Shown here one piece after another: positions 1 to 7,471 of a stretch of 43,883 bases of DNA. Every line of letters starts with the position of its first letter. Position 1 is the first letter of the stretch. The notes beneath the pieces were generated by a model. That model was not told the origin of the DNA, did no database searches, and saw nothing but the letters and a program-made list of their open reading frames with translations. A program made the position numbers and the translations under genes. The DNA is taken from assembly GCA_045636705.1 (NCBI GenBank), contig JAZTYA010000036.1:1-43883 (forward strand). The letters are read 5' to 3'. This DNA is from SFWF01 sp045636705. Lineage in GTDB: Bacteria > Bacillota > Clostridia > Oscillospirales > Acutalibacteraceae.

Positions 1-1
1 T

Positions 2-481
2 ACAAGCTACACCTATGACGGCAATAAAAAGTCGCCTTCGGTTACAGTTAAGAATTCAAGTGGCACAAAGCTTACCAAGAATACACACTATACTGTAAGT
101 TATGAAAGCGGCAGAACTAAGGTTGGCACCTACAAGGTAACTATTAAGGGCAAGGGCAACTACACAGGAAGCAAGACCTTAACTTTTACTATTAACCCTG
201 TTAAGACAAGCGCTACCCTTAAAGGTGAAAAGAAGAGTGTTACTGTAAATATCTCTAAGAAAACAAAAGAGGTTACAGGCTACGAGGTTCAGTATTCTAC
301 TTCCAAGTCATTTAGTAAGGCTAGTAAGAAGACTATTTCGAAGAACACAACTACGAAATATACAATAGGGAGCCTAAGCGCTAAGAAGACCTACTATGTA
401 AGAGTTAGAACCTACAAAACCGTAAGTGGTAAAAAATACTATTCAGGCTGGTCTTCTTATAAGTCAGTAAAAACTAAATAA
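2..481 (+). CDS. C-terminal fragment of a secreted/surface protein (Ig-like plus fibronectin III-like repeats)
   Basis: Open from the window edge in frame 2 to a TAA at 479-481 (159 residues); the N-terminus lies outside the window. The first ~65 residues look like a bacterial Ig-like repeat of the kind found in clostridial surface proteins, with segments such as HYTVSYESG, GTYKVTIKGKGNYTG and KTLTFTINPV. The remainder (GYEVQYSTSKSF, KKTYYVRVRTYK, SGWSSYKSVKTK) resembles a fibronectin type III module. The composition is rich in Lys, Ser, Thr and Tyr. It ends without an LPXTG sorting signal or membrane anchor, so it is probably secreted or held by a domain further upstream. The catalytic or binding role cannot be deduced from this piece. 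A terminator follows at once. Confidence 0.75.
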   Translation, partial: TSYTYDGNKKSPSVTVKNSSGTKLTKNTHYTVSYESGRTKVGTYKVTIKGKGNYTGSKTLTFTINPVKTSATLKGEKKSVTVNISKKTKEVTGYEVQYSTSKSFSKASKKTISKNTTTKYTIGSLSAKKTYYVRVRTYKTVSGKKYYSGWSSYKSVKTK

Positions 482-484
482 TAA

Positions 485-521
485 AAAATGGCGAGGAATT
501 TTCCCTCGCCATTTTGTTTTT
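485..521. terminator. Bidirectional intrinsic terminator between surface protein and rnhA
   Basis: A 12-bp perfect stem (AAAATGGCGAGG at 485-496 pairs with CCTCGCCATTTT at 504-515) with a 7-nt loop. A U-rich tract follows on the plus strand and an A/T-rich run on the other. It sits between convergent genes and can end both the surface-protein transcript and the lexA-rnhA transcript. Confidence 0.85.
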
Positions 522-963
522 ATAAATTTTTATAAAACGTAACTGCCAGTTCATCGCAACGTTCGTTATACTTATGCCCTGCGTGGCCCTTTACCCAAGA
601 AAACGTAACGTCGTGTTTAAAAAGAAGGGGTAAAAGTTGTTCCCATAAGTCAACGTTTAAAACGGGTTTTTTATCGGCCTTTTTCCAATTATTTTTCTGC
701 CAGGAATCAAGCCAACCTTGATTTATGGCATCGCAGACATATTTTGAATCGGTCGTGAGTTTTACTTCGCATGGCTCCTTTAAAGCCGATAAAGCCACGA
801 TTACGGCGGTAAGTTCCATTCGGTTGTTTGTGGTTTCCTTTTCTCCGCCTGACAGTTCCTTTTCGGTTACGCCATACTTTAGCACCGCACCCCATCCACC
901 TGGACCGGGGTTGCCCGAACAAGCGCCGTCGGTATATATTTCTACATATTTTCTAACGTTCAT
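520..963 (-). CDS. rnhA: Ribonuclease HI
   Basis: Cleaves the RNA strand of RNA:DNA hybrids (R-loops, primer remnants). The 147 residues match the usual bacterial RNase HI length. The N-terminal signature YTDGACSGNPGPGGWG carries catalytic Asp12; Glu50 lies in TTNNRMELTA, Asp72 in TTDSKYV, the flap His127 in VKGHAGH, and Asp137 in NERCDELA, so the DEDD set is complete. The ATG has an AGAAGG ribosome site 9 nt upstream and lies 3 nt after the lexA stop, so the gene is the second cistron of a lexA operon and probably SOS-controlled. It converges with the surface-protein gene at a shared terminator. Confidence 0.95.
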   Translation of the reverse strand: MNVRKYVEIYTDGACSGNPGPGGWGAVLKYGVTEKELSGGEKETTNNRMELTAVIVALSALKEPCEVKLTTDSKYVCDAINQGWLDSWQKNNWKKADKKPVLNVDLWEQLLPLLFKHDVTFSWVKGHAGHKYNERCDELAVTFYKNL

Positions 964-966
964 TTT

Positions 967-1554
967 TTAGTACCTTCTAAAACTTCCGATTACCTTGCCT
1001 AAAATCGAGGGGTTTTCGGGATAAATTGGGTCAAAATCAGGGTTTTCAGGCATAAAGATTACCTGCCCGTCCTTTAAAAGCAGTCTTTTAACGGTGGCTT
1101 CATCCCCATCCATACCGATAACGATATCCCCGTTTCTATAAGCCGCGTCCTTGTCGGCAATAACAAAATCGCCATCCAAGATACCTGCATCTCGCATACT
1201 AAGGCCCTCAACACGAAGGGCAAAAAGGCCCTCGGAGTCGCCCGTAGCATAAGGGATATATCCCTCAATTTCCTCAACCGCTAAAATGGGTTGTCCTGCC
1301 GTTACCCTGCCGAGCACGGGCACCTGCGCCGTAATGGGACTTCCCGCAATACGAATTGCACGGGAAAATCTAGCATCACGCTCGATATATCCATTTTCCT
1401 CAAGGGTACTTAAAATCGCGTGGACGGTCGAGGTTGATTTAATTTTTGTGTGTTCGCAGATTTCACGAACGGTTGGCGGTACACCGCCACCGAGCGCTTT
1501 TACTAAAAAGTTATATACTGCGGTTTGTTTTTCGGTTAAAGTCGGTCTTGACAC
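967..1554 (-). CDS. lexA: LexA repressor, SOS regulator (self-cleaving)
   Basis: Represses the SOS regulon and inactivates itself when RecA-ssDNA forms. It has an N-terminal winged-helix DNA-binding domain (LTEKQTAVYNFL to about residue 70) and a C-terminal S24 peptidase domain. Numbering from an upstream TTG at 1569, the Ala91-Gly92 cleavage bond is in RVTAGQPI, the nucleophile Ser124 in VEGLSMRDAG and the general base Lys161 in EATVKRL. I prefer the GTG at 1554, because GGAG lies 9 nt upstream of it. The TTG at 1569 has no ribosome site, and the ATG at 1563 directly abuts the GGAG. The GTG start gives 195 residues. The gene is divergent from mnmE and is followed by rnhA 3 nt downstream. Confidence 0.94.
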   Translation of the reverse strand: MSRPTLTEKQTAVYNFLVKALGGGVPPTVREICEHTKIKSTSTVHAILSTLEENGYIERDARFSRAIRIAGSPITAQVPVLGRVTAGQPILAVEEIEGYIPYATGDSEGLFALRVEGLSMRDAGILDGDFVIADKDAAYRNGDIVIGMDGDEATVKRLLLKDGQVIFMPENPDFDPIYPENPSILGKVIGSFRRY

Positions 1555-1570
1555 TGCGCCCATCTCCAAT

Positions 1571-1584
1571 CGAACAAATATTCT
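1571..1584. promoter_or_regulatory. Candidate LexA (SOS) operator in the lexA leader
   Basis: CGAACAAATATTCT matches the Gram-positive LexA box CGAAC-N4-GTTCG imperfectly: the minimal GAAC-N4-GTTC core has one mismatch (A for G). It lies just downstream of the lexA -10, where bound LexA would block its own transcription. The family consensus is established; binding here is inferred. Confidence 0.55.
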
Positions 1585-1591
1585 TTTTTAC

Positions 1592-1620
1592 ATTGTAACA
1601 TATTTGTTTTCGGTTTGCAA
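1592..1620 (-). promoter_or_regulatory. lexA-rnhA promoter
   Basis: On the minus strand, TTGCAA (1620-1615), a 17-bp spacer and TACAAT (1597-1592): a good sigma-A match placed about 38 nt before the preferred GTG start. Confidence 0.7.
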
Positions 1621-1633
1621 TGCTTATTTTTTC

Positions 1634-1662
1634 TTGATTATAATAATTATTTATGATAAAAT
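1634..1662 (+). promoter_or_regulatory. mnmE operon promoter
   Basis: TTGATT (1634-1639), a 17-bp spacer and TAAAAT (1657-1662), 33 bp ahead of the mnmE ATG and divergent from the lexA promoter. Confidence 0.65.
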
Positions 1663-1695
1663 AATGTAGATTTTAAACTTATTTGAGGTTTTACT

Positions 1696-3057
1696 ATGGC
1701 AGAGACAACAGTTGCCGCTATTTCTACCCCTCTTGGAGAAGGTGGACTTGGCGTAATCAGGATTTCGGGAAAAGATGCAATAGCTATAGCCGACAAGGTG
1801 TTTAAAAGTGTTTCGGGTAAAACGCTTTGTTCTCTTGCGGGCTACACTTCCCTTTTTGGCCACGTTTTTGATAACGACACCATGCTCGATGAGGCGGTTG
1901 CCACCGTTTTTAAAGCTCCAAAAAGTTATACCGGAGAGGACGTTTGTGAAATCTCCTGCCACGGCGGAAGATATCTTTTAAACGCCGTGCTTCGAGTGGT
2001 TCTTAAAAGCGGAGCTCTGTTAGCGGCACCGGGCGAATTCACAAAGCGCGCCTTTTTAAACGGAAAACTCGACCTTGCCGAAGCAGAAAGTGTTATGGGT
2101 CTTATTTCGGCAAAGGGTGAAGAGGAATTAAAACTTCAGCTTGCCGCAAAGAAGGGCCGAACAAGTAAAGAAACGAGTGAAATTGAGGCTCTTCTTTTAG
2201 AGCTTTCGGCAAATTTTGCCGCATATAGCGACTATCCCGATGAAGATTTAGCCGATTTATCTATTGAAAATTTTATAAGGCTTTGCAGTGAGTCGGAAAG
2301 CCGTCTTAAAAAGCTTTTGGAAACTTATGATAACGGCCGGGTTCTTCGTGAAGGGGTTAAAACCGCCATTGTCGGAAAGCCAAACGTCGGTAAATCGACC
2401 CTTATGAATCTGCTTTCAGGAGAAGAACGTTCAATCGTTACCGATATAGCAGGAACCACTCGTGACGTAATTGAAGGCGACGTCAGATGCGGAAACGTTA
2501 TCCTTTCTCTTGCCGATACGGCAGGCATTCGCAACACCGAAGACAGTATCGAAAGCTTAGGTGTTGCGCTGGCTAAGGATAGACTTTTATCGGCACAACT
2601 TGTTCTTGCGGTGTTTGACATTTCCTCTCCGCTTGATGAAAACGATAACGAAATTATTCCCCTGTTAAATCCTAAAAACACGGTAGTAATTTTAAATAAA
2701 TCGGACAAAGGCAATCTTCTTTCGCTTGATACCTTTTCTTCCTTTAAAACCGTCACGGTTTCGGCAAAAGAAGGTAAAGGTAAAGAGGTGCTTGAAGCCG
2801 CCGTTGAAGAGATTGTCGGCATTTCAAAAATCGACAGCGACAGCGCCATTCTTTTAAGTGAGCGCCAACGCGACTTGGCCGAAAAGGCCTATTCTGCCGT
2901 TTTGGAGGCAAAGAACCTTATACTAAACGGCTATACAATAGATGCCGTAGGCGTTTGCATTGACGAGGCGTTATCCCGCCTTTACGAGCTTGATGGCAAA
3001 AGGGTAACCAACGAGGTTGCCGATGAGGTTTTCCGCCGCTTCTGTGTCGGAAAATAA
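1696..3057 (+). CDS. mnmE: tRNA uridine-34 modification GTPase MnmE
   Basis: With MnmG it adds the (carboxymethyl)aminomethyl group to C5 of wobble uridine 34 in a subset of tRNAs. The 453 residues match the family length. The order is an N-terminal tetrahydrofolate-binding domain (about 1-118), a helical domain interrupted by a G domain, and a C-terminal end. G-domain motifs are P-loop GKPNVGKS at 227-234, TTRD at 254-257, DTAG at 274-277 and NKSD at 334-337. The C-terminal FCVGK carries the catalytic Cys450 (family form C-I/V-G-K). First gene of mnmE-mnmG-rsmG; the MnmG start follows 18 nt downstream. Confidence 0.97.
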   Translation: MAETTVAAISTPLGEGGLGVIRISGKDAIAIADKVFKSVSGKTLCSLAGYTSLFGHVFDNDTMLDEAVATVFKAPKSYTGEDVCEISCHGGRYLLNAVLRVVLKSGALLAAPGEFTKRAFLNGKLDLAEAESVMGLISAKGEEELKLQLAAKKGRTSKETSEIEALLLELSANFAAYSDYPDEDLADLSIENFIRLCSESESRLKKLLETYDNGRVLREGVKTAIVGKPNVGKSTLMNLLSGEERSIVTDIAGTTRDVIEGDVRCGNVILSLADTAGIRNTEDSIESLGVALAKDRLLSAQLVLAVFDISSPLDENDNEIIPLLNPKNTVVILNKSDKGNLLSLDTFSSFKTVTVSAKEGKGKEVLEAAVEEIVGISKIDSDSAILLSERQRDLAEKAYSAVLEAKNLILNGYTIDAVGVCIDEALSRLYELDGKRVTNEVADEVFRRFCVGK

Positions 3058-3075
3058 GAAAGGACAGAACGTTTT

Positions 3076-4959
3076 ATGACATATTTTGCAGGAAACGCGG
3101 ATGTTGCGGTTATAGGTGCAGGGCACGCAGGTATTGAGGCTGCCCTGGCTTCGGCGCGCCTTGGAATGAAAACTCTGCTTTTTTGCATTAATTTAGACTC
3201 GGTTGGAAATATGCCCTGCAACCCCTCTATCGGTGGTACTGCAAAGGGCCATTTGGTTCGCGAGATTGATGCTTTAGGCGGTCAGATGGGTATTGCCGCC
3301 GACAAAACTACCCTTCAAAGCCGTATGCTTAACCGCGGTAAAGGTCCTGCGGTGCATTCCCTTCGCGCTCAAATTGACCGCAGAGCCTATTCTTCTCTTA
3401 TGAAACACACGGTTGAGCTTGAGGAAAATCTTACCCTAAAGCAGGCCGAGGTTGTTGACCTTTTTAAAGAGGATGACGGATGGCACCTTGTAACAAAGCT
3501 TGGCGCCGAATACGTTTTAAAGGCGGTCATTTTAGCAACGGGCACCTATCTTTTAGGTAAAATTTTCGTTGGCGAGGTTAACTTTAGCGGTGGCCCCGAC
3601 GGAATGTTTGCCGCAACCGAACTATCAACCGCTCTTGTGAAGCTCGGCATACCCCTTCGCCGTTTTAAAACAGGCACTCCTGCTCGTGTTCTTCGTTCTT
3701 CAATTAACTATTCTGTTCTTGATGAACAAAAGGGTGACGACCATATTGTTCCTTTCTCTTATAAGACCGAAAAAACACCTGAAAACTTGGTTGTTTGCCA
3801 CATTGGTTACACAAACGATAAAACCAAGCAGGTAATTTTAGACAACCTTCATCGCTCTCCTCTTTATTCGGGAGTTATTGAGGGTGTAGGACCGAGATAT
3901 TGTCCCTCTATTGAGGATAAAATCGTTCGTTTTGCCGAAAAAGAAAGGCATCAGTTATTTATCGAGCCTTGCGGTCTTGATACCGAAGAAATGTATCTTC
4001 AGGGTATGTCCTCTTCCCTTCCCGAAGAGGTGCAAATTGAGATTTATCACTCGATAAAAGGCCTTGAAAACGTAGAAATTATGCGTAATGCTTATGCTAT
4101 TGAATATGACTGTGTTGACCCGACCGTGCTTTCCGCTTCTCTTGAATTTTTGGAGCTTCCCGGTCTTTACGGCGCAGGACAGTTTAACGGTTCTTCGGGC
4201 TATGAAGAGGCTGCGGCTCAGGGTTTGATTGCCGGAATTAACGCCGCAAGAAAGATAAAAGGAGAAGAACCGCTAATTCTTTCAAGGTCCTCTTCTTATA
4301 TTGGCACCCTTATTGACGACCTTGTTACAAAGGGTTGTTCCGACCCGTATAGAATGATGACTTCCCGTAGTGAATATAGGCTTTTACTTCGTCAGGACAA
4401 CGCCGATGAAAGACTAATGCCAAAAGGATACGAAATCGGCCTAATTGATGAAGAAACCTATAATAAATTCCTTGAAAGAAAGGCGCTTAAGGAAAAGGAA
4501 ATCGAGCGCCTTCGCGCTACCACAATAGCGCCGAGCAAGGAGCTGAACGAGAAATTAGAAAAGCTTGGCACAACCCCTCTTTCGACAGGCATTAAACTTG
4601 CCGAACTCATCAAACGACCTGAAGTTTCTTATTTTGACCTTGCCGAGTTTGATAAGACTCGACCCGATTTAGACTATGAAATCTGCGAAAAGGCCGAAAC
4701 CGAGATTAAGTACGAAGGATATATCAGTCGTCAAAAGTCACAGGTTGAGGATATGCTCCGCCTTGAAAAGACACCCCTTTCAAAAGATATTGACTACACC
4801 CTTATTGACGGACTTCGTTTAGAGGCAAGAGAAAAGCTGAATAAAATAAAGCCCGAAAACTTGGGTCAGGCTTCACGTATTTCAGGGGTTAGCCCTTCGG
4901 ACGTGTCGGTTCTTAAAATTTGGACTATGAAACACAGAATGGAGGAAGAAAAGAAATGA
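3076..4959 (+). CDS. mnmG: tRNA uridine-34 5-carboxymethylaminomethyl modification enzyme MnmG (GidA)
   Basis: FAD-dependent partner of MnmE in wobble uridine modification, active as an alpha2beta2 complex in the cytoplasm. It has 627 residues, the standard length. The FAD dinucleotide-binding motif VIGAGHAGIEAA is at about residues 12-23, followed by the GidA signatures MPCNPSIGGTAKGHLVREID and GPRYCPSIEDKI. The flavin-pocket stretch GQFNGSSGYEEAAAQG is present, and the C-terminal helical MnmE/tRNA-binding region ends in SRISGVSPSDVSVL. The stop overlaps the rsmG start by 4 nt (ATGA), indicating translational coupling. Confidence 0.97.
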   Translation: MTYFAGNADVAVIGAGHAGIEAALASARLGMKTLLFCINLDSVGNMPCNPSIGGTAKGHLVREIDALGGQMGIAADKTTLQSRMLNRGKGPAVHSLRAQIDRRAYSSLMKHTVELEENLTLKQAEVVDLFKEDDGWHLVTKLGAEYVLKAVILATGTYLLGKIFVGEVNFSGGPDGMFAATELSTALVKLGIPLRRFKTGTPARVLRSSINYSVLDEQKGDDHIVPFSYKTEKTPENLVVCHIGYTNDKTKQVILDNLHRSPLYSGVIEGVGPRYCPSIEDKIVRFAEKERHQLFIEPCGLDTEEMYLQGMSSSLPEEVQIEIYHSIKGLENVEIMRNAYAIEYDCVDPTVLSASLEFLELPGLYGAGQFNGSSGYEEAAAQGLIAGINAARKIKGEEPLILSRSSSYIGTLIDDLVTKGCSDPYRMMTSRSEYRLLLRQDNADERLMPKGYEIGLIDEETYNKFLERKALKEKEIERLRATTIAPSKELNEKLEKLGTTPLSTGIKLAELIKRPEVSYFDLAEFDKTRPDLDYEICEKAETEIKYEGYISRQKSQVEDMLRLEKTPLSKDIDYTLIDGLRLEAREKLNKIKPENLGQASRISGVSPSDVSVLKIWTMKHRMEEEKK

Positions 4960-5672
4960 ACTTTCCGATAAAGCTTATGCTTCCCCGTTTGGATGAGGCG
5001 AATATTCCTTATGACGATATCGCTCTTTCCCGATTAAACACCTATGCGAATATGCTAATAGAGTGGAACGAAAAGATAAATCTTACTGCCATTACCGAGC
5101 CCGAAGAGGTGGTAATAAAGCACTTTTTGGACTGCGCTTTGCTTTTTAAATACGTAAAGCTTGAAAAGGGTGCAAAGGTAATCGACGTCGGCACGGGAGC
5201 AGGCTTTCCGGGTATGGTGCTTAAGATTTTACGCCCCGATATTGAACTTACCCTGCTTGACGGACTAAACAAAAGGCTTGTCTTTTTAAACGAGGTTTTA
5301 AAGGAACTTTCCTTAGAGGCAACCACGGTTCACTCAAGAGCCGAAGAGGCGGGCAAAAACCCCCTTTACCGTGAAAAGTTTGACTTGGCTACTGCTCGTG
5401 CTGTGGCTAGGCTTAACACCCTTTATGAATACTGCTTACCGCTTGTTAAAAAAGGTGGCACCTTCTGTTCTATGAAAGGTCCTTCTGCTAAGGAGGAAAT
5501 CATAGAGGCAAAAAAGGCTGCTTCCATTCTAGGAGGAAACGATGCTTCTCTTTTTGAGGAAACCCTTACAGGAGAAGAAAAAAGAGCCTTTATTATTACA
5601 AAAAAGATATCGCAAACTCCGCCAAAATATCCAAGAATATCTGCTAAAATATCAAAACAACCGATAATTTAA
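4956..5672 (+). CDS. rsmG: 16S rRNA (guanine-527 N7) methyltransferase RsmG (GidB)
   Basis: Transfers methyl from S-adenosylmethionine to N7 of G527 of 16S rRNA in the 30S subunit. From the ATG at 4956 it has 238 residues. The SAM-binding motif VIDVGTGAGFPGMVL is at about 75-89, preceded by the family segment WNEKINLTAITEPEEV, with DLATARAVARL in the second half. An in-frame ATG at 4920 exists inside mnmG, but the ATG at 4956 has GGAGG about 10 nt upstream and gives the usual 4-nt overlap. The 3' end of the reading frame is part of the terminator hairpin. Confidence 0.95.
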   Translation: MNFPIKLMLPRLDEANIPYDDIALSRLNTYANMLIEWNEKINLTAITEPEEVVIKHFLDCALLFKYVKLEKGAKVIDVGTGAGFPGMVLKILRPDIELTLLDGLNKRLVFLNEVLKELSLEATTVHSRAEEAGKNPLYREKFDLATARAVARLNTLYEYCLPLVKKGGTFCSMKGPSAKEEIIEAKKAASILGGNDASLFEETLTGEEKRAFIITKKISQTPPKYPRISAKISKQPII

Positions 5673-5694
5673 GTCGGTTGTTTTCTTTTTTTGT
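5654..5694 (+). terminator. Intrinsic terminator of mnmE-mnmG-rsmG
   Basis: An 11-bp perfect stem (5654-5664 with 5674-5684) followed by CTTTTTTT. The left arm encodes the last rsmG codons and the stop codon sits in the loop. Confidence 0.9.
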
Positions 5695-5768
5695 AGTTTT
5701 TTCTCGACCGTTTTTTCTAGCAAAATTTTACTTGTCCATTTATAATTTACTTAAAGGACGGAAGAAAA

Positions 5769-6533
5769 ATGAAACAAAAAAATATTCTCTATTTAAAGGT
5801 TAATGAAATCAAAAAAAGCCGTACGTCTATTCGCAAAAATTTTGAAGACTACAGACTCAATAATCTTGTAGCAAGCATTAGCGCCGTCGGTGTTATAAAC
5901 CCCTTAATTGTAAGGATAAACGAGAATGGCGAATATGAGGTTATATCCGGTAACAGAAGGCTTGAAGCGGCCATAAAATCAGGGCTTGCCATCGTGCCTT
6001 GCATACTTAAAAAGAGTGATAAAAAAGAAGCCTTGATACTGTCAATCTGCGAAAACACAACAAGCGAAAAGTTTAACTTTTTTGAAGAAGCAGAGGCTCT
6101 TTACACCCTTATTAAAGAATATAAATTAACCATTATCGAAGCCGCTTCAAAGGTAGGTTTATCCCCTTCGGCTTTTAGGTTCAAAACCTCTCTTTTAAGG
6201 CTTAATTCCATCATACAAAAACGCATTATCGAAGAGAATTTAAGCGTTGATTTTGCCAGAATTTTGCTTAAGGTGGAAGAGGACAAAAGACAAGCCTTTC
6301 TTGAAAAAATTATTGGCGAAAAGCTATCCTTAAAATCTGCCGAGGAAGAGGCTCAAAAGCTTGCTTCAGCGCCTAAAAACCGCTATACAAAAACCATTAT
6401 CGGCGACCCGAAGCTTTTCTCCAACTCTCTTAATAAAATGGTTGATACCATGAACCTTTCGGGCGTTAAAGTTTTAAGTGAAACTGTTGAAACCGAAAAG
6501 GGTATTGAGTACAGATTAACCATTCCAAAATAG
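5769..6533 (+). CDS. ParB/Noc-family CTPase-type DNA-binding protein (orphan)
   Basis: The ParB N-terminal CTP-binding fold carries SISAVGVINPLIV, the GERR-box equivalent GNRRLEAA (61-68, Asn in place of the usual Glu) and the second nucleotide-motif equivalent ENTTSEKF (95-102). A helix-turn-helix follows at about 119-142 (IIEAASKVGLSPSAFRFKTSLL). The C-terminal dimerization part is present (254 residues total, slightly short). Position directly after rsmG matches noc in Bacillus, but no parA/soj follows; ung does. It could be a Noc-like nucleoid occlusion factor or a chromosomal ParB whose partner lies elsewhere. A -10 TATAAT lies at 5741-5746 with only a weak -35. GGACGGAAG serves as the ribosome site region. 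Confidence 0.85.
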   Translation: MKQKNILYLKVNEIKKSRTSIRKNFEDYRLNNLVASISAVGVINPLIVRINENGEYEVISGNRRLEAAIKSGLAIVPCILKKSDKKEALILSICENTTSEKFNFFEEAEALYTLIKEYKLTIIEAASKVGLSPSAFRFKTSLLRLNSIIQKRIIEENLSVDFARILLKVEEDKRQAFLEKIIGEKLSLKSAEEEAQKLASAPKNRYTKTIIGDPKLFSNSLNKMVDTMNLSGVKVLSETVETEKGIEYRLTIPK

Positions 6534-6544
6534 CCCCCTTTTTT

Positions 6545-6587
6545 ACAGAGCCGTAGGACTTGTTCTTCAGACTATGGCTCTGTTTTT
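6545..6587 (+). terminator. Intrinsic terminator after the ParB-like gene
   Basis: The stem ACAGAGCC...GGCTCTGT is extended by a G-T pair and TAG/CTA (6545-6556 with 6572-6583). It is followed by TTTTTATT and lies right before the ung promoter. Confidence 0.8.
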
Positions 6588-6588
6588 A

Positions 6589-6617
6589 TTGCCAAAAGCA
6601 AGATTAAAGTTTATAAT
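6589..6617 (+). promoter_or_regulatory. ung promoter
   Basis: TTGCCA (6589-6594), a 17-bp spacer and a perfect TATAAT (6612-6617), starting inside the U-tract of the preceding terminator. Confidence 0.75.
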
Positions 6618-6649
6618 ACCCTTATAACCTTTTAATTTTGGAGGGACTT

Positions 6650-7318
6650 ATGGTAAATTTCGGTAACGACTGGGATGAAATTTTAGCAGACGAATGGTCA
6701 AAACCCTACTACAAAGAGCTTCGCGCATTTTTAAAAGCAGAATATTCTACTAAAAGAATTTACCCCGACAAAAACGATATCTTCAATGCTCTTAAATGCT
6801 CTTCTTTTAAGAACACCAAGGTGGTAATTATCGGTCAGGACCCCTATCACGGCGAAGGCCAGGCACACGGAATGTGCTTTTCGGTTAAAAAGGGTGTTAT
6901 GCCGCCTCCGTCACTTAAAAATATCTTTAAGGAATTAAAGACCGATGTTGGCTTTATAGATAAAGGTCACGGAGAACTGACAAGCTGGGCAAATCAGGGT
7001 GTTTTGCTTCTTAACACCGTACTTACCGTTCGCGAAGGCTTGCCCAATTCACACAAAGGCTCCGGTTGGGAAACCTTTACCGACAGAGTAATTGCCGAAC
7101 TTAACAAAAAGAACAGTCCCGTTGTCTTTCTTTTGTGGGGTGCAAATGCTAAAAACAAGGCGAAAATTATAACAAATCCCATACATAAAAAGTTAGAAGC
7201 TCCACACCCAAGTCCCTTATCTGCCTATAACGGATTTTTTGGTTGCAGACACTTTTCAATTTGTAATGAAATCTTGATTTCTGAAGGGTTAGAGCCTATA
7301 AACTGGCAATTAGACTGA
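6650..7318 (+). CDS. ung: Uracil-DNA glycosylase (family 1)
   Basis: Excises uracil from DNA, the first step of base excision repair. With the ATG at 6650 it has 222 residues. The active-site motif IIGQDPYHGEGQAHG is at about 60-74, with the water-activating Asp64. The uracil-recognition Asn lies in LLLNTVLTV, and the DNA-intercalation loop HPSPLSAYNGFFGC is near residue 185. A TTG 12 nt upstream is in frame, but it overlaps the GGAGGG ribosome site, so the ATG is preferred. Monocistronic: it has its own promoter, with a long A/T-rich gap before livJ. Confidence 0.96.
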   Translation: MVNFGNDWDEILADEWSKPYYKELRAFLKAEYSTKRIYPDKNDIFNALKCSSFKNTKVVIIGQDPYHGEGQAHGMCFSVKKGVMPPPSLKNIFKELKTDVGFIDKGHGELTSWANQGVLLLNTVLTVREGLPNSHKGSGWETFTDRVIAELNKKNSPVVFLLWGANAKNKAKIITNPIHKKLEAPHPSPLSAYNGFFGCRHFSICNEILISEGLEPINWQLD

Positions 7319-7363
7319 TTATTTATACAAAACCGCTAAAACACGAGTGTAATTTTGTATTTT

Positions 7364-7399
7364 TTGACAGTTTTCACTTTTAATATAATGTGATAAAAT
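7364..7399 (+). promoter_or_regulatory. livJ promoter region (two candidate overlapping promoters)
   Basis: A perfect TTGACA (7364-7369) and a perfect TATAAT (7384-7389) are only 14 bp apart. An alternative pair, TTTTCA (7371-7376) and TAAAAT (7394-7399), has a 17-bp spacer. Which is used cannot be decided. A small inverted repeat (GGGA/TCCC, 7425-7437) lies in the leader. Confidence 0.5.
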
Positions 7400-7471
7400 A
7401 TCTTTAATATATTTTATATATTATGGGACGATATCCCGAAAAATAATTTTTTTAGAAAGAGGAGATTAAAA

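Noticed and set aside
1598..1612. A second LexA-like box (AACAAATATGTT on the minus strand) in the lexA promoter spacer
   Set aside because: The half-sites are spaced 6 bp apart, not the 4 bp of the GAAC-N4-GTTC core; only the 1571-1584 site fits.
7425..7437. Inverted repeat GGGA/TCCC in the livJ leader as a riboswitch or attenuator
   Set aside because: Only 4 bp per arm and no conserved riboswitch core nearby; too weak to call.
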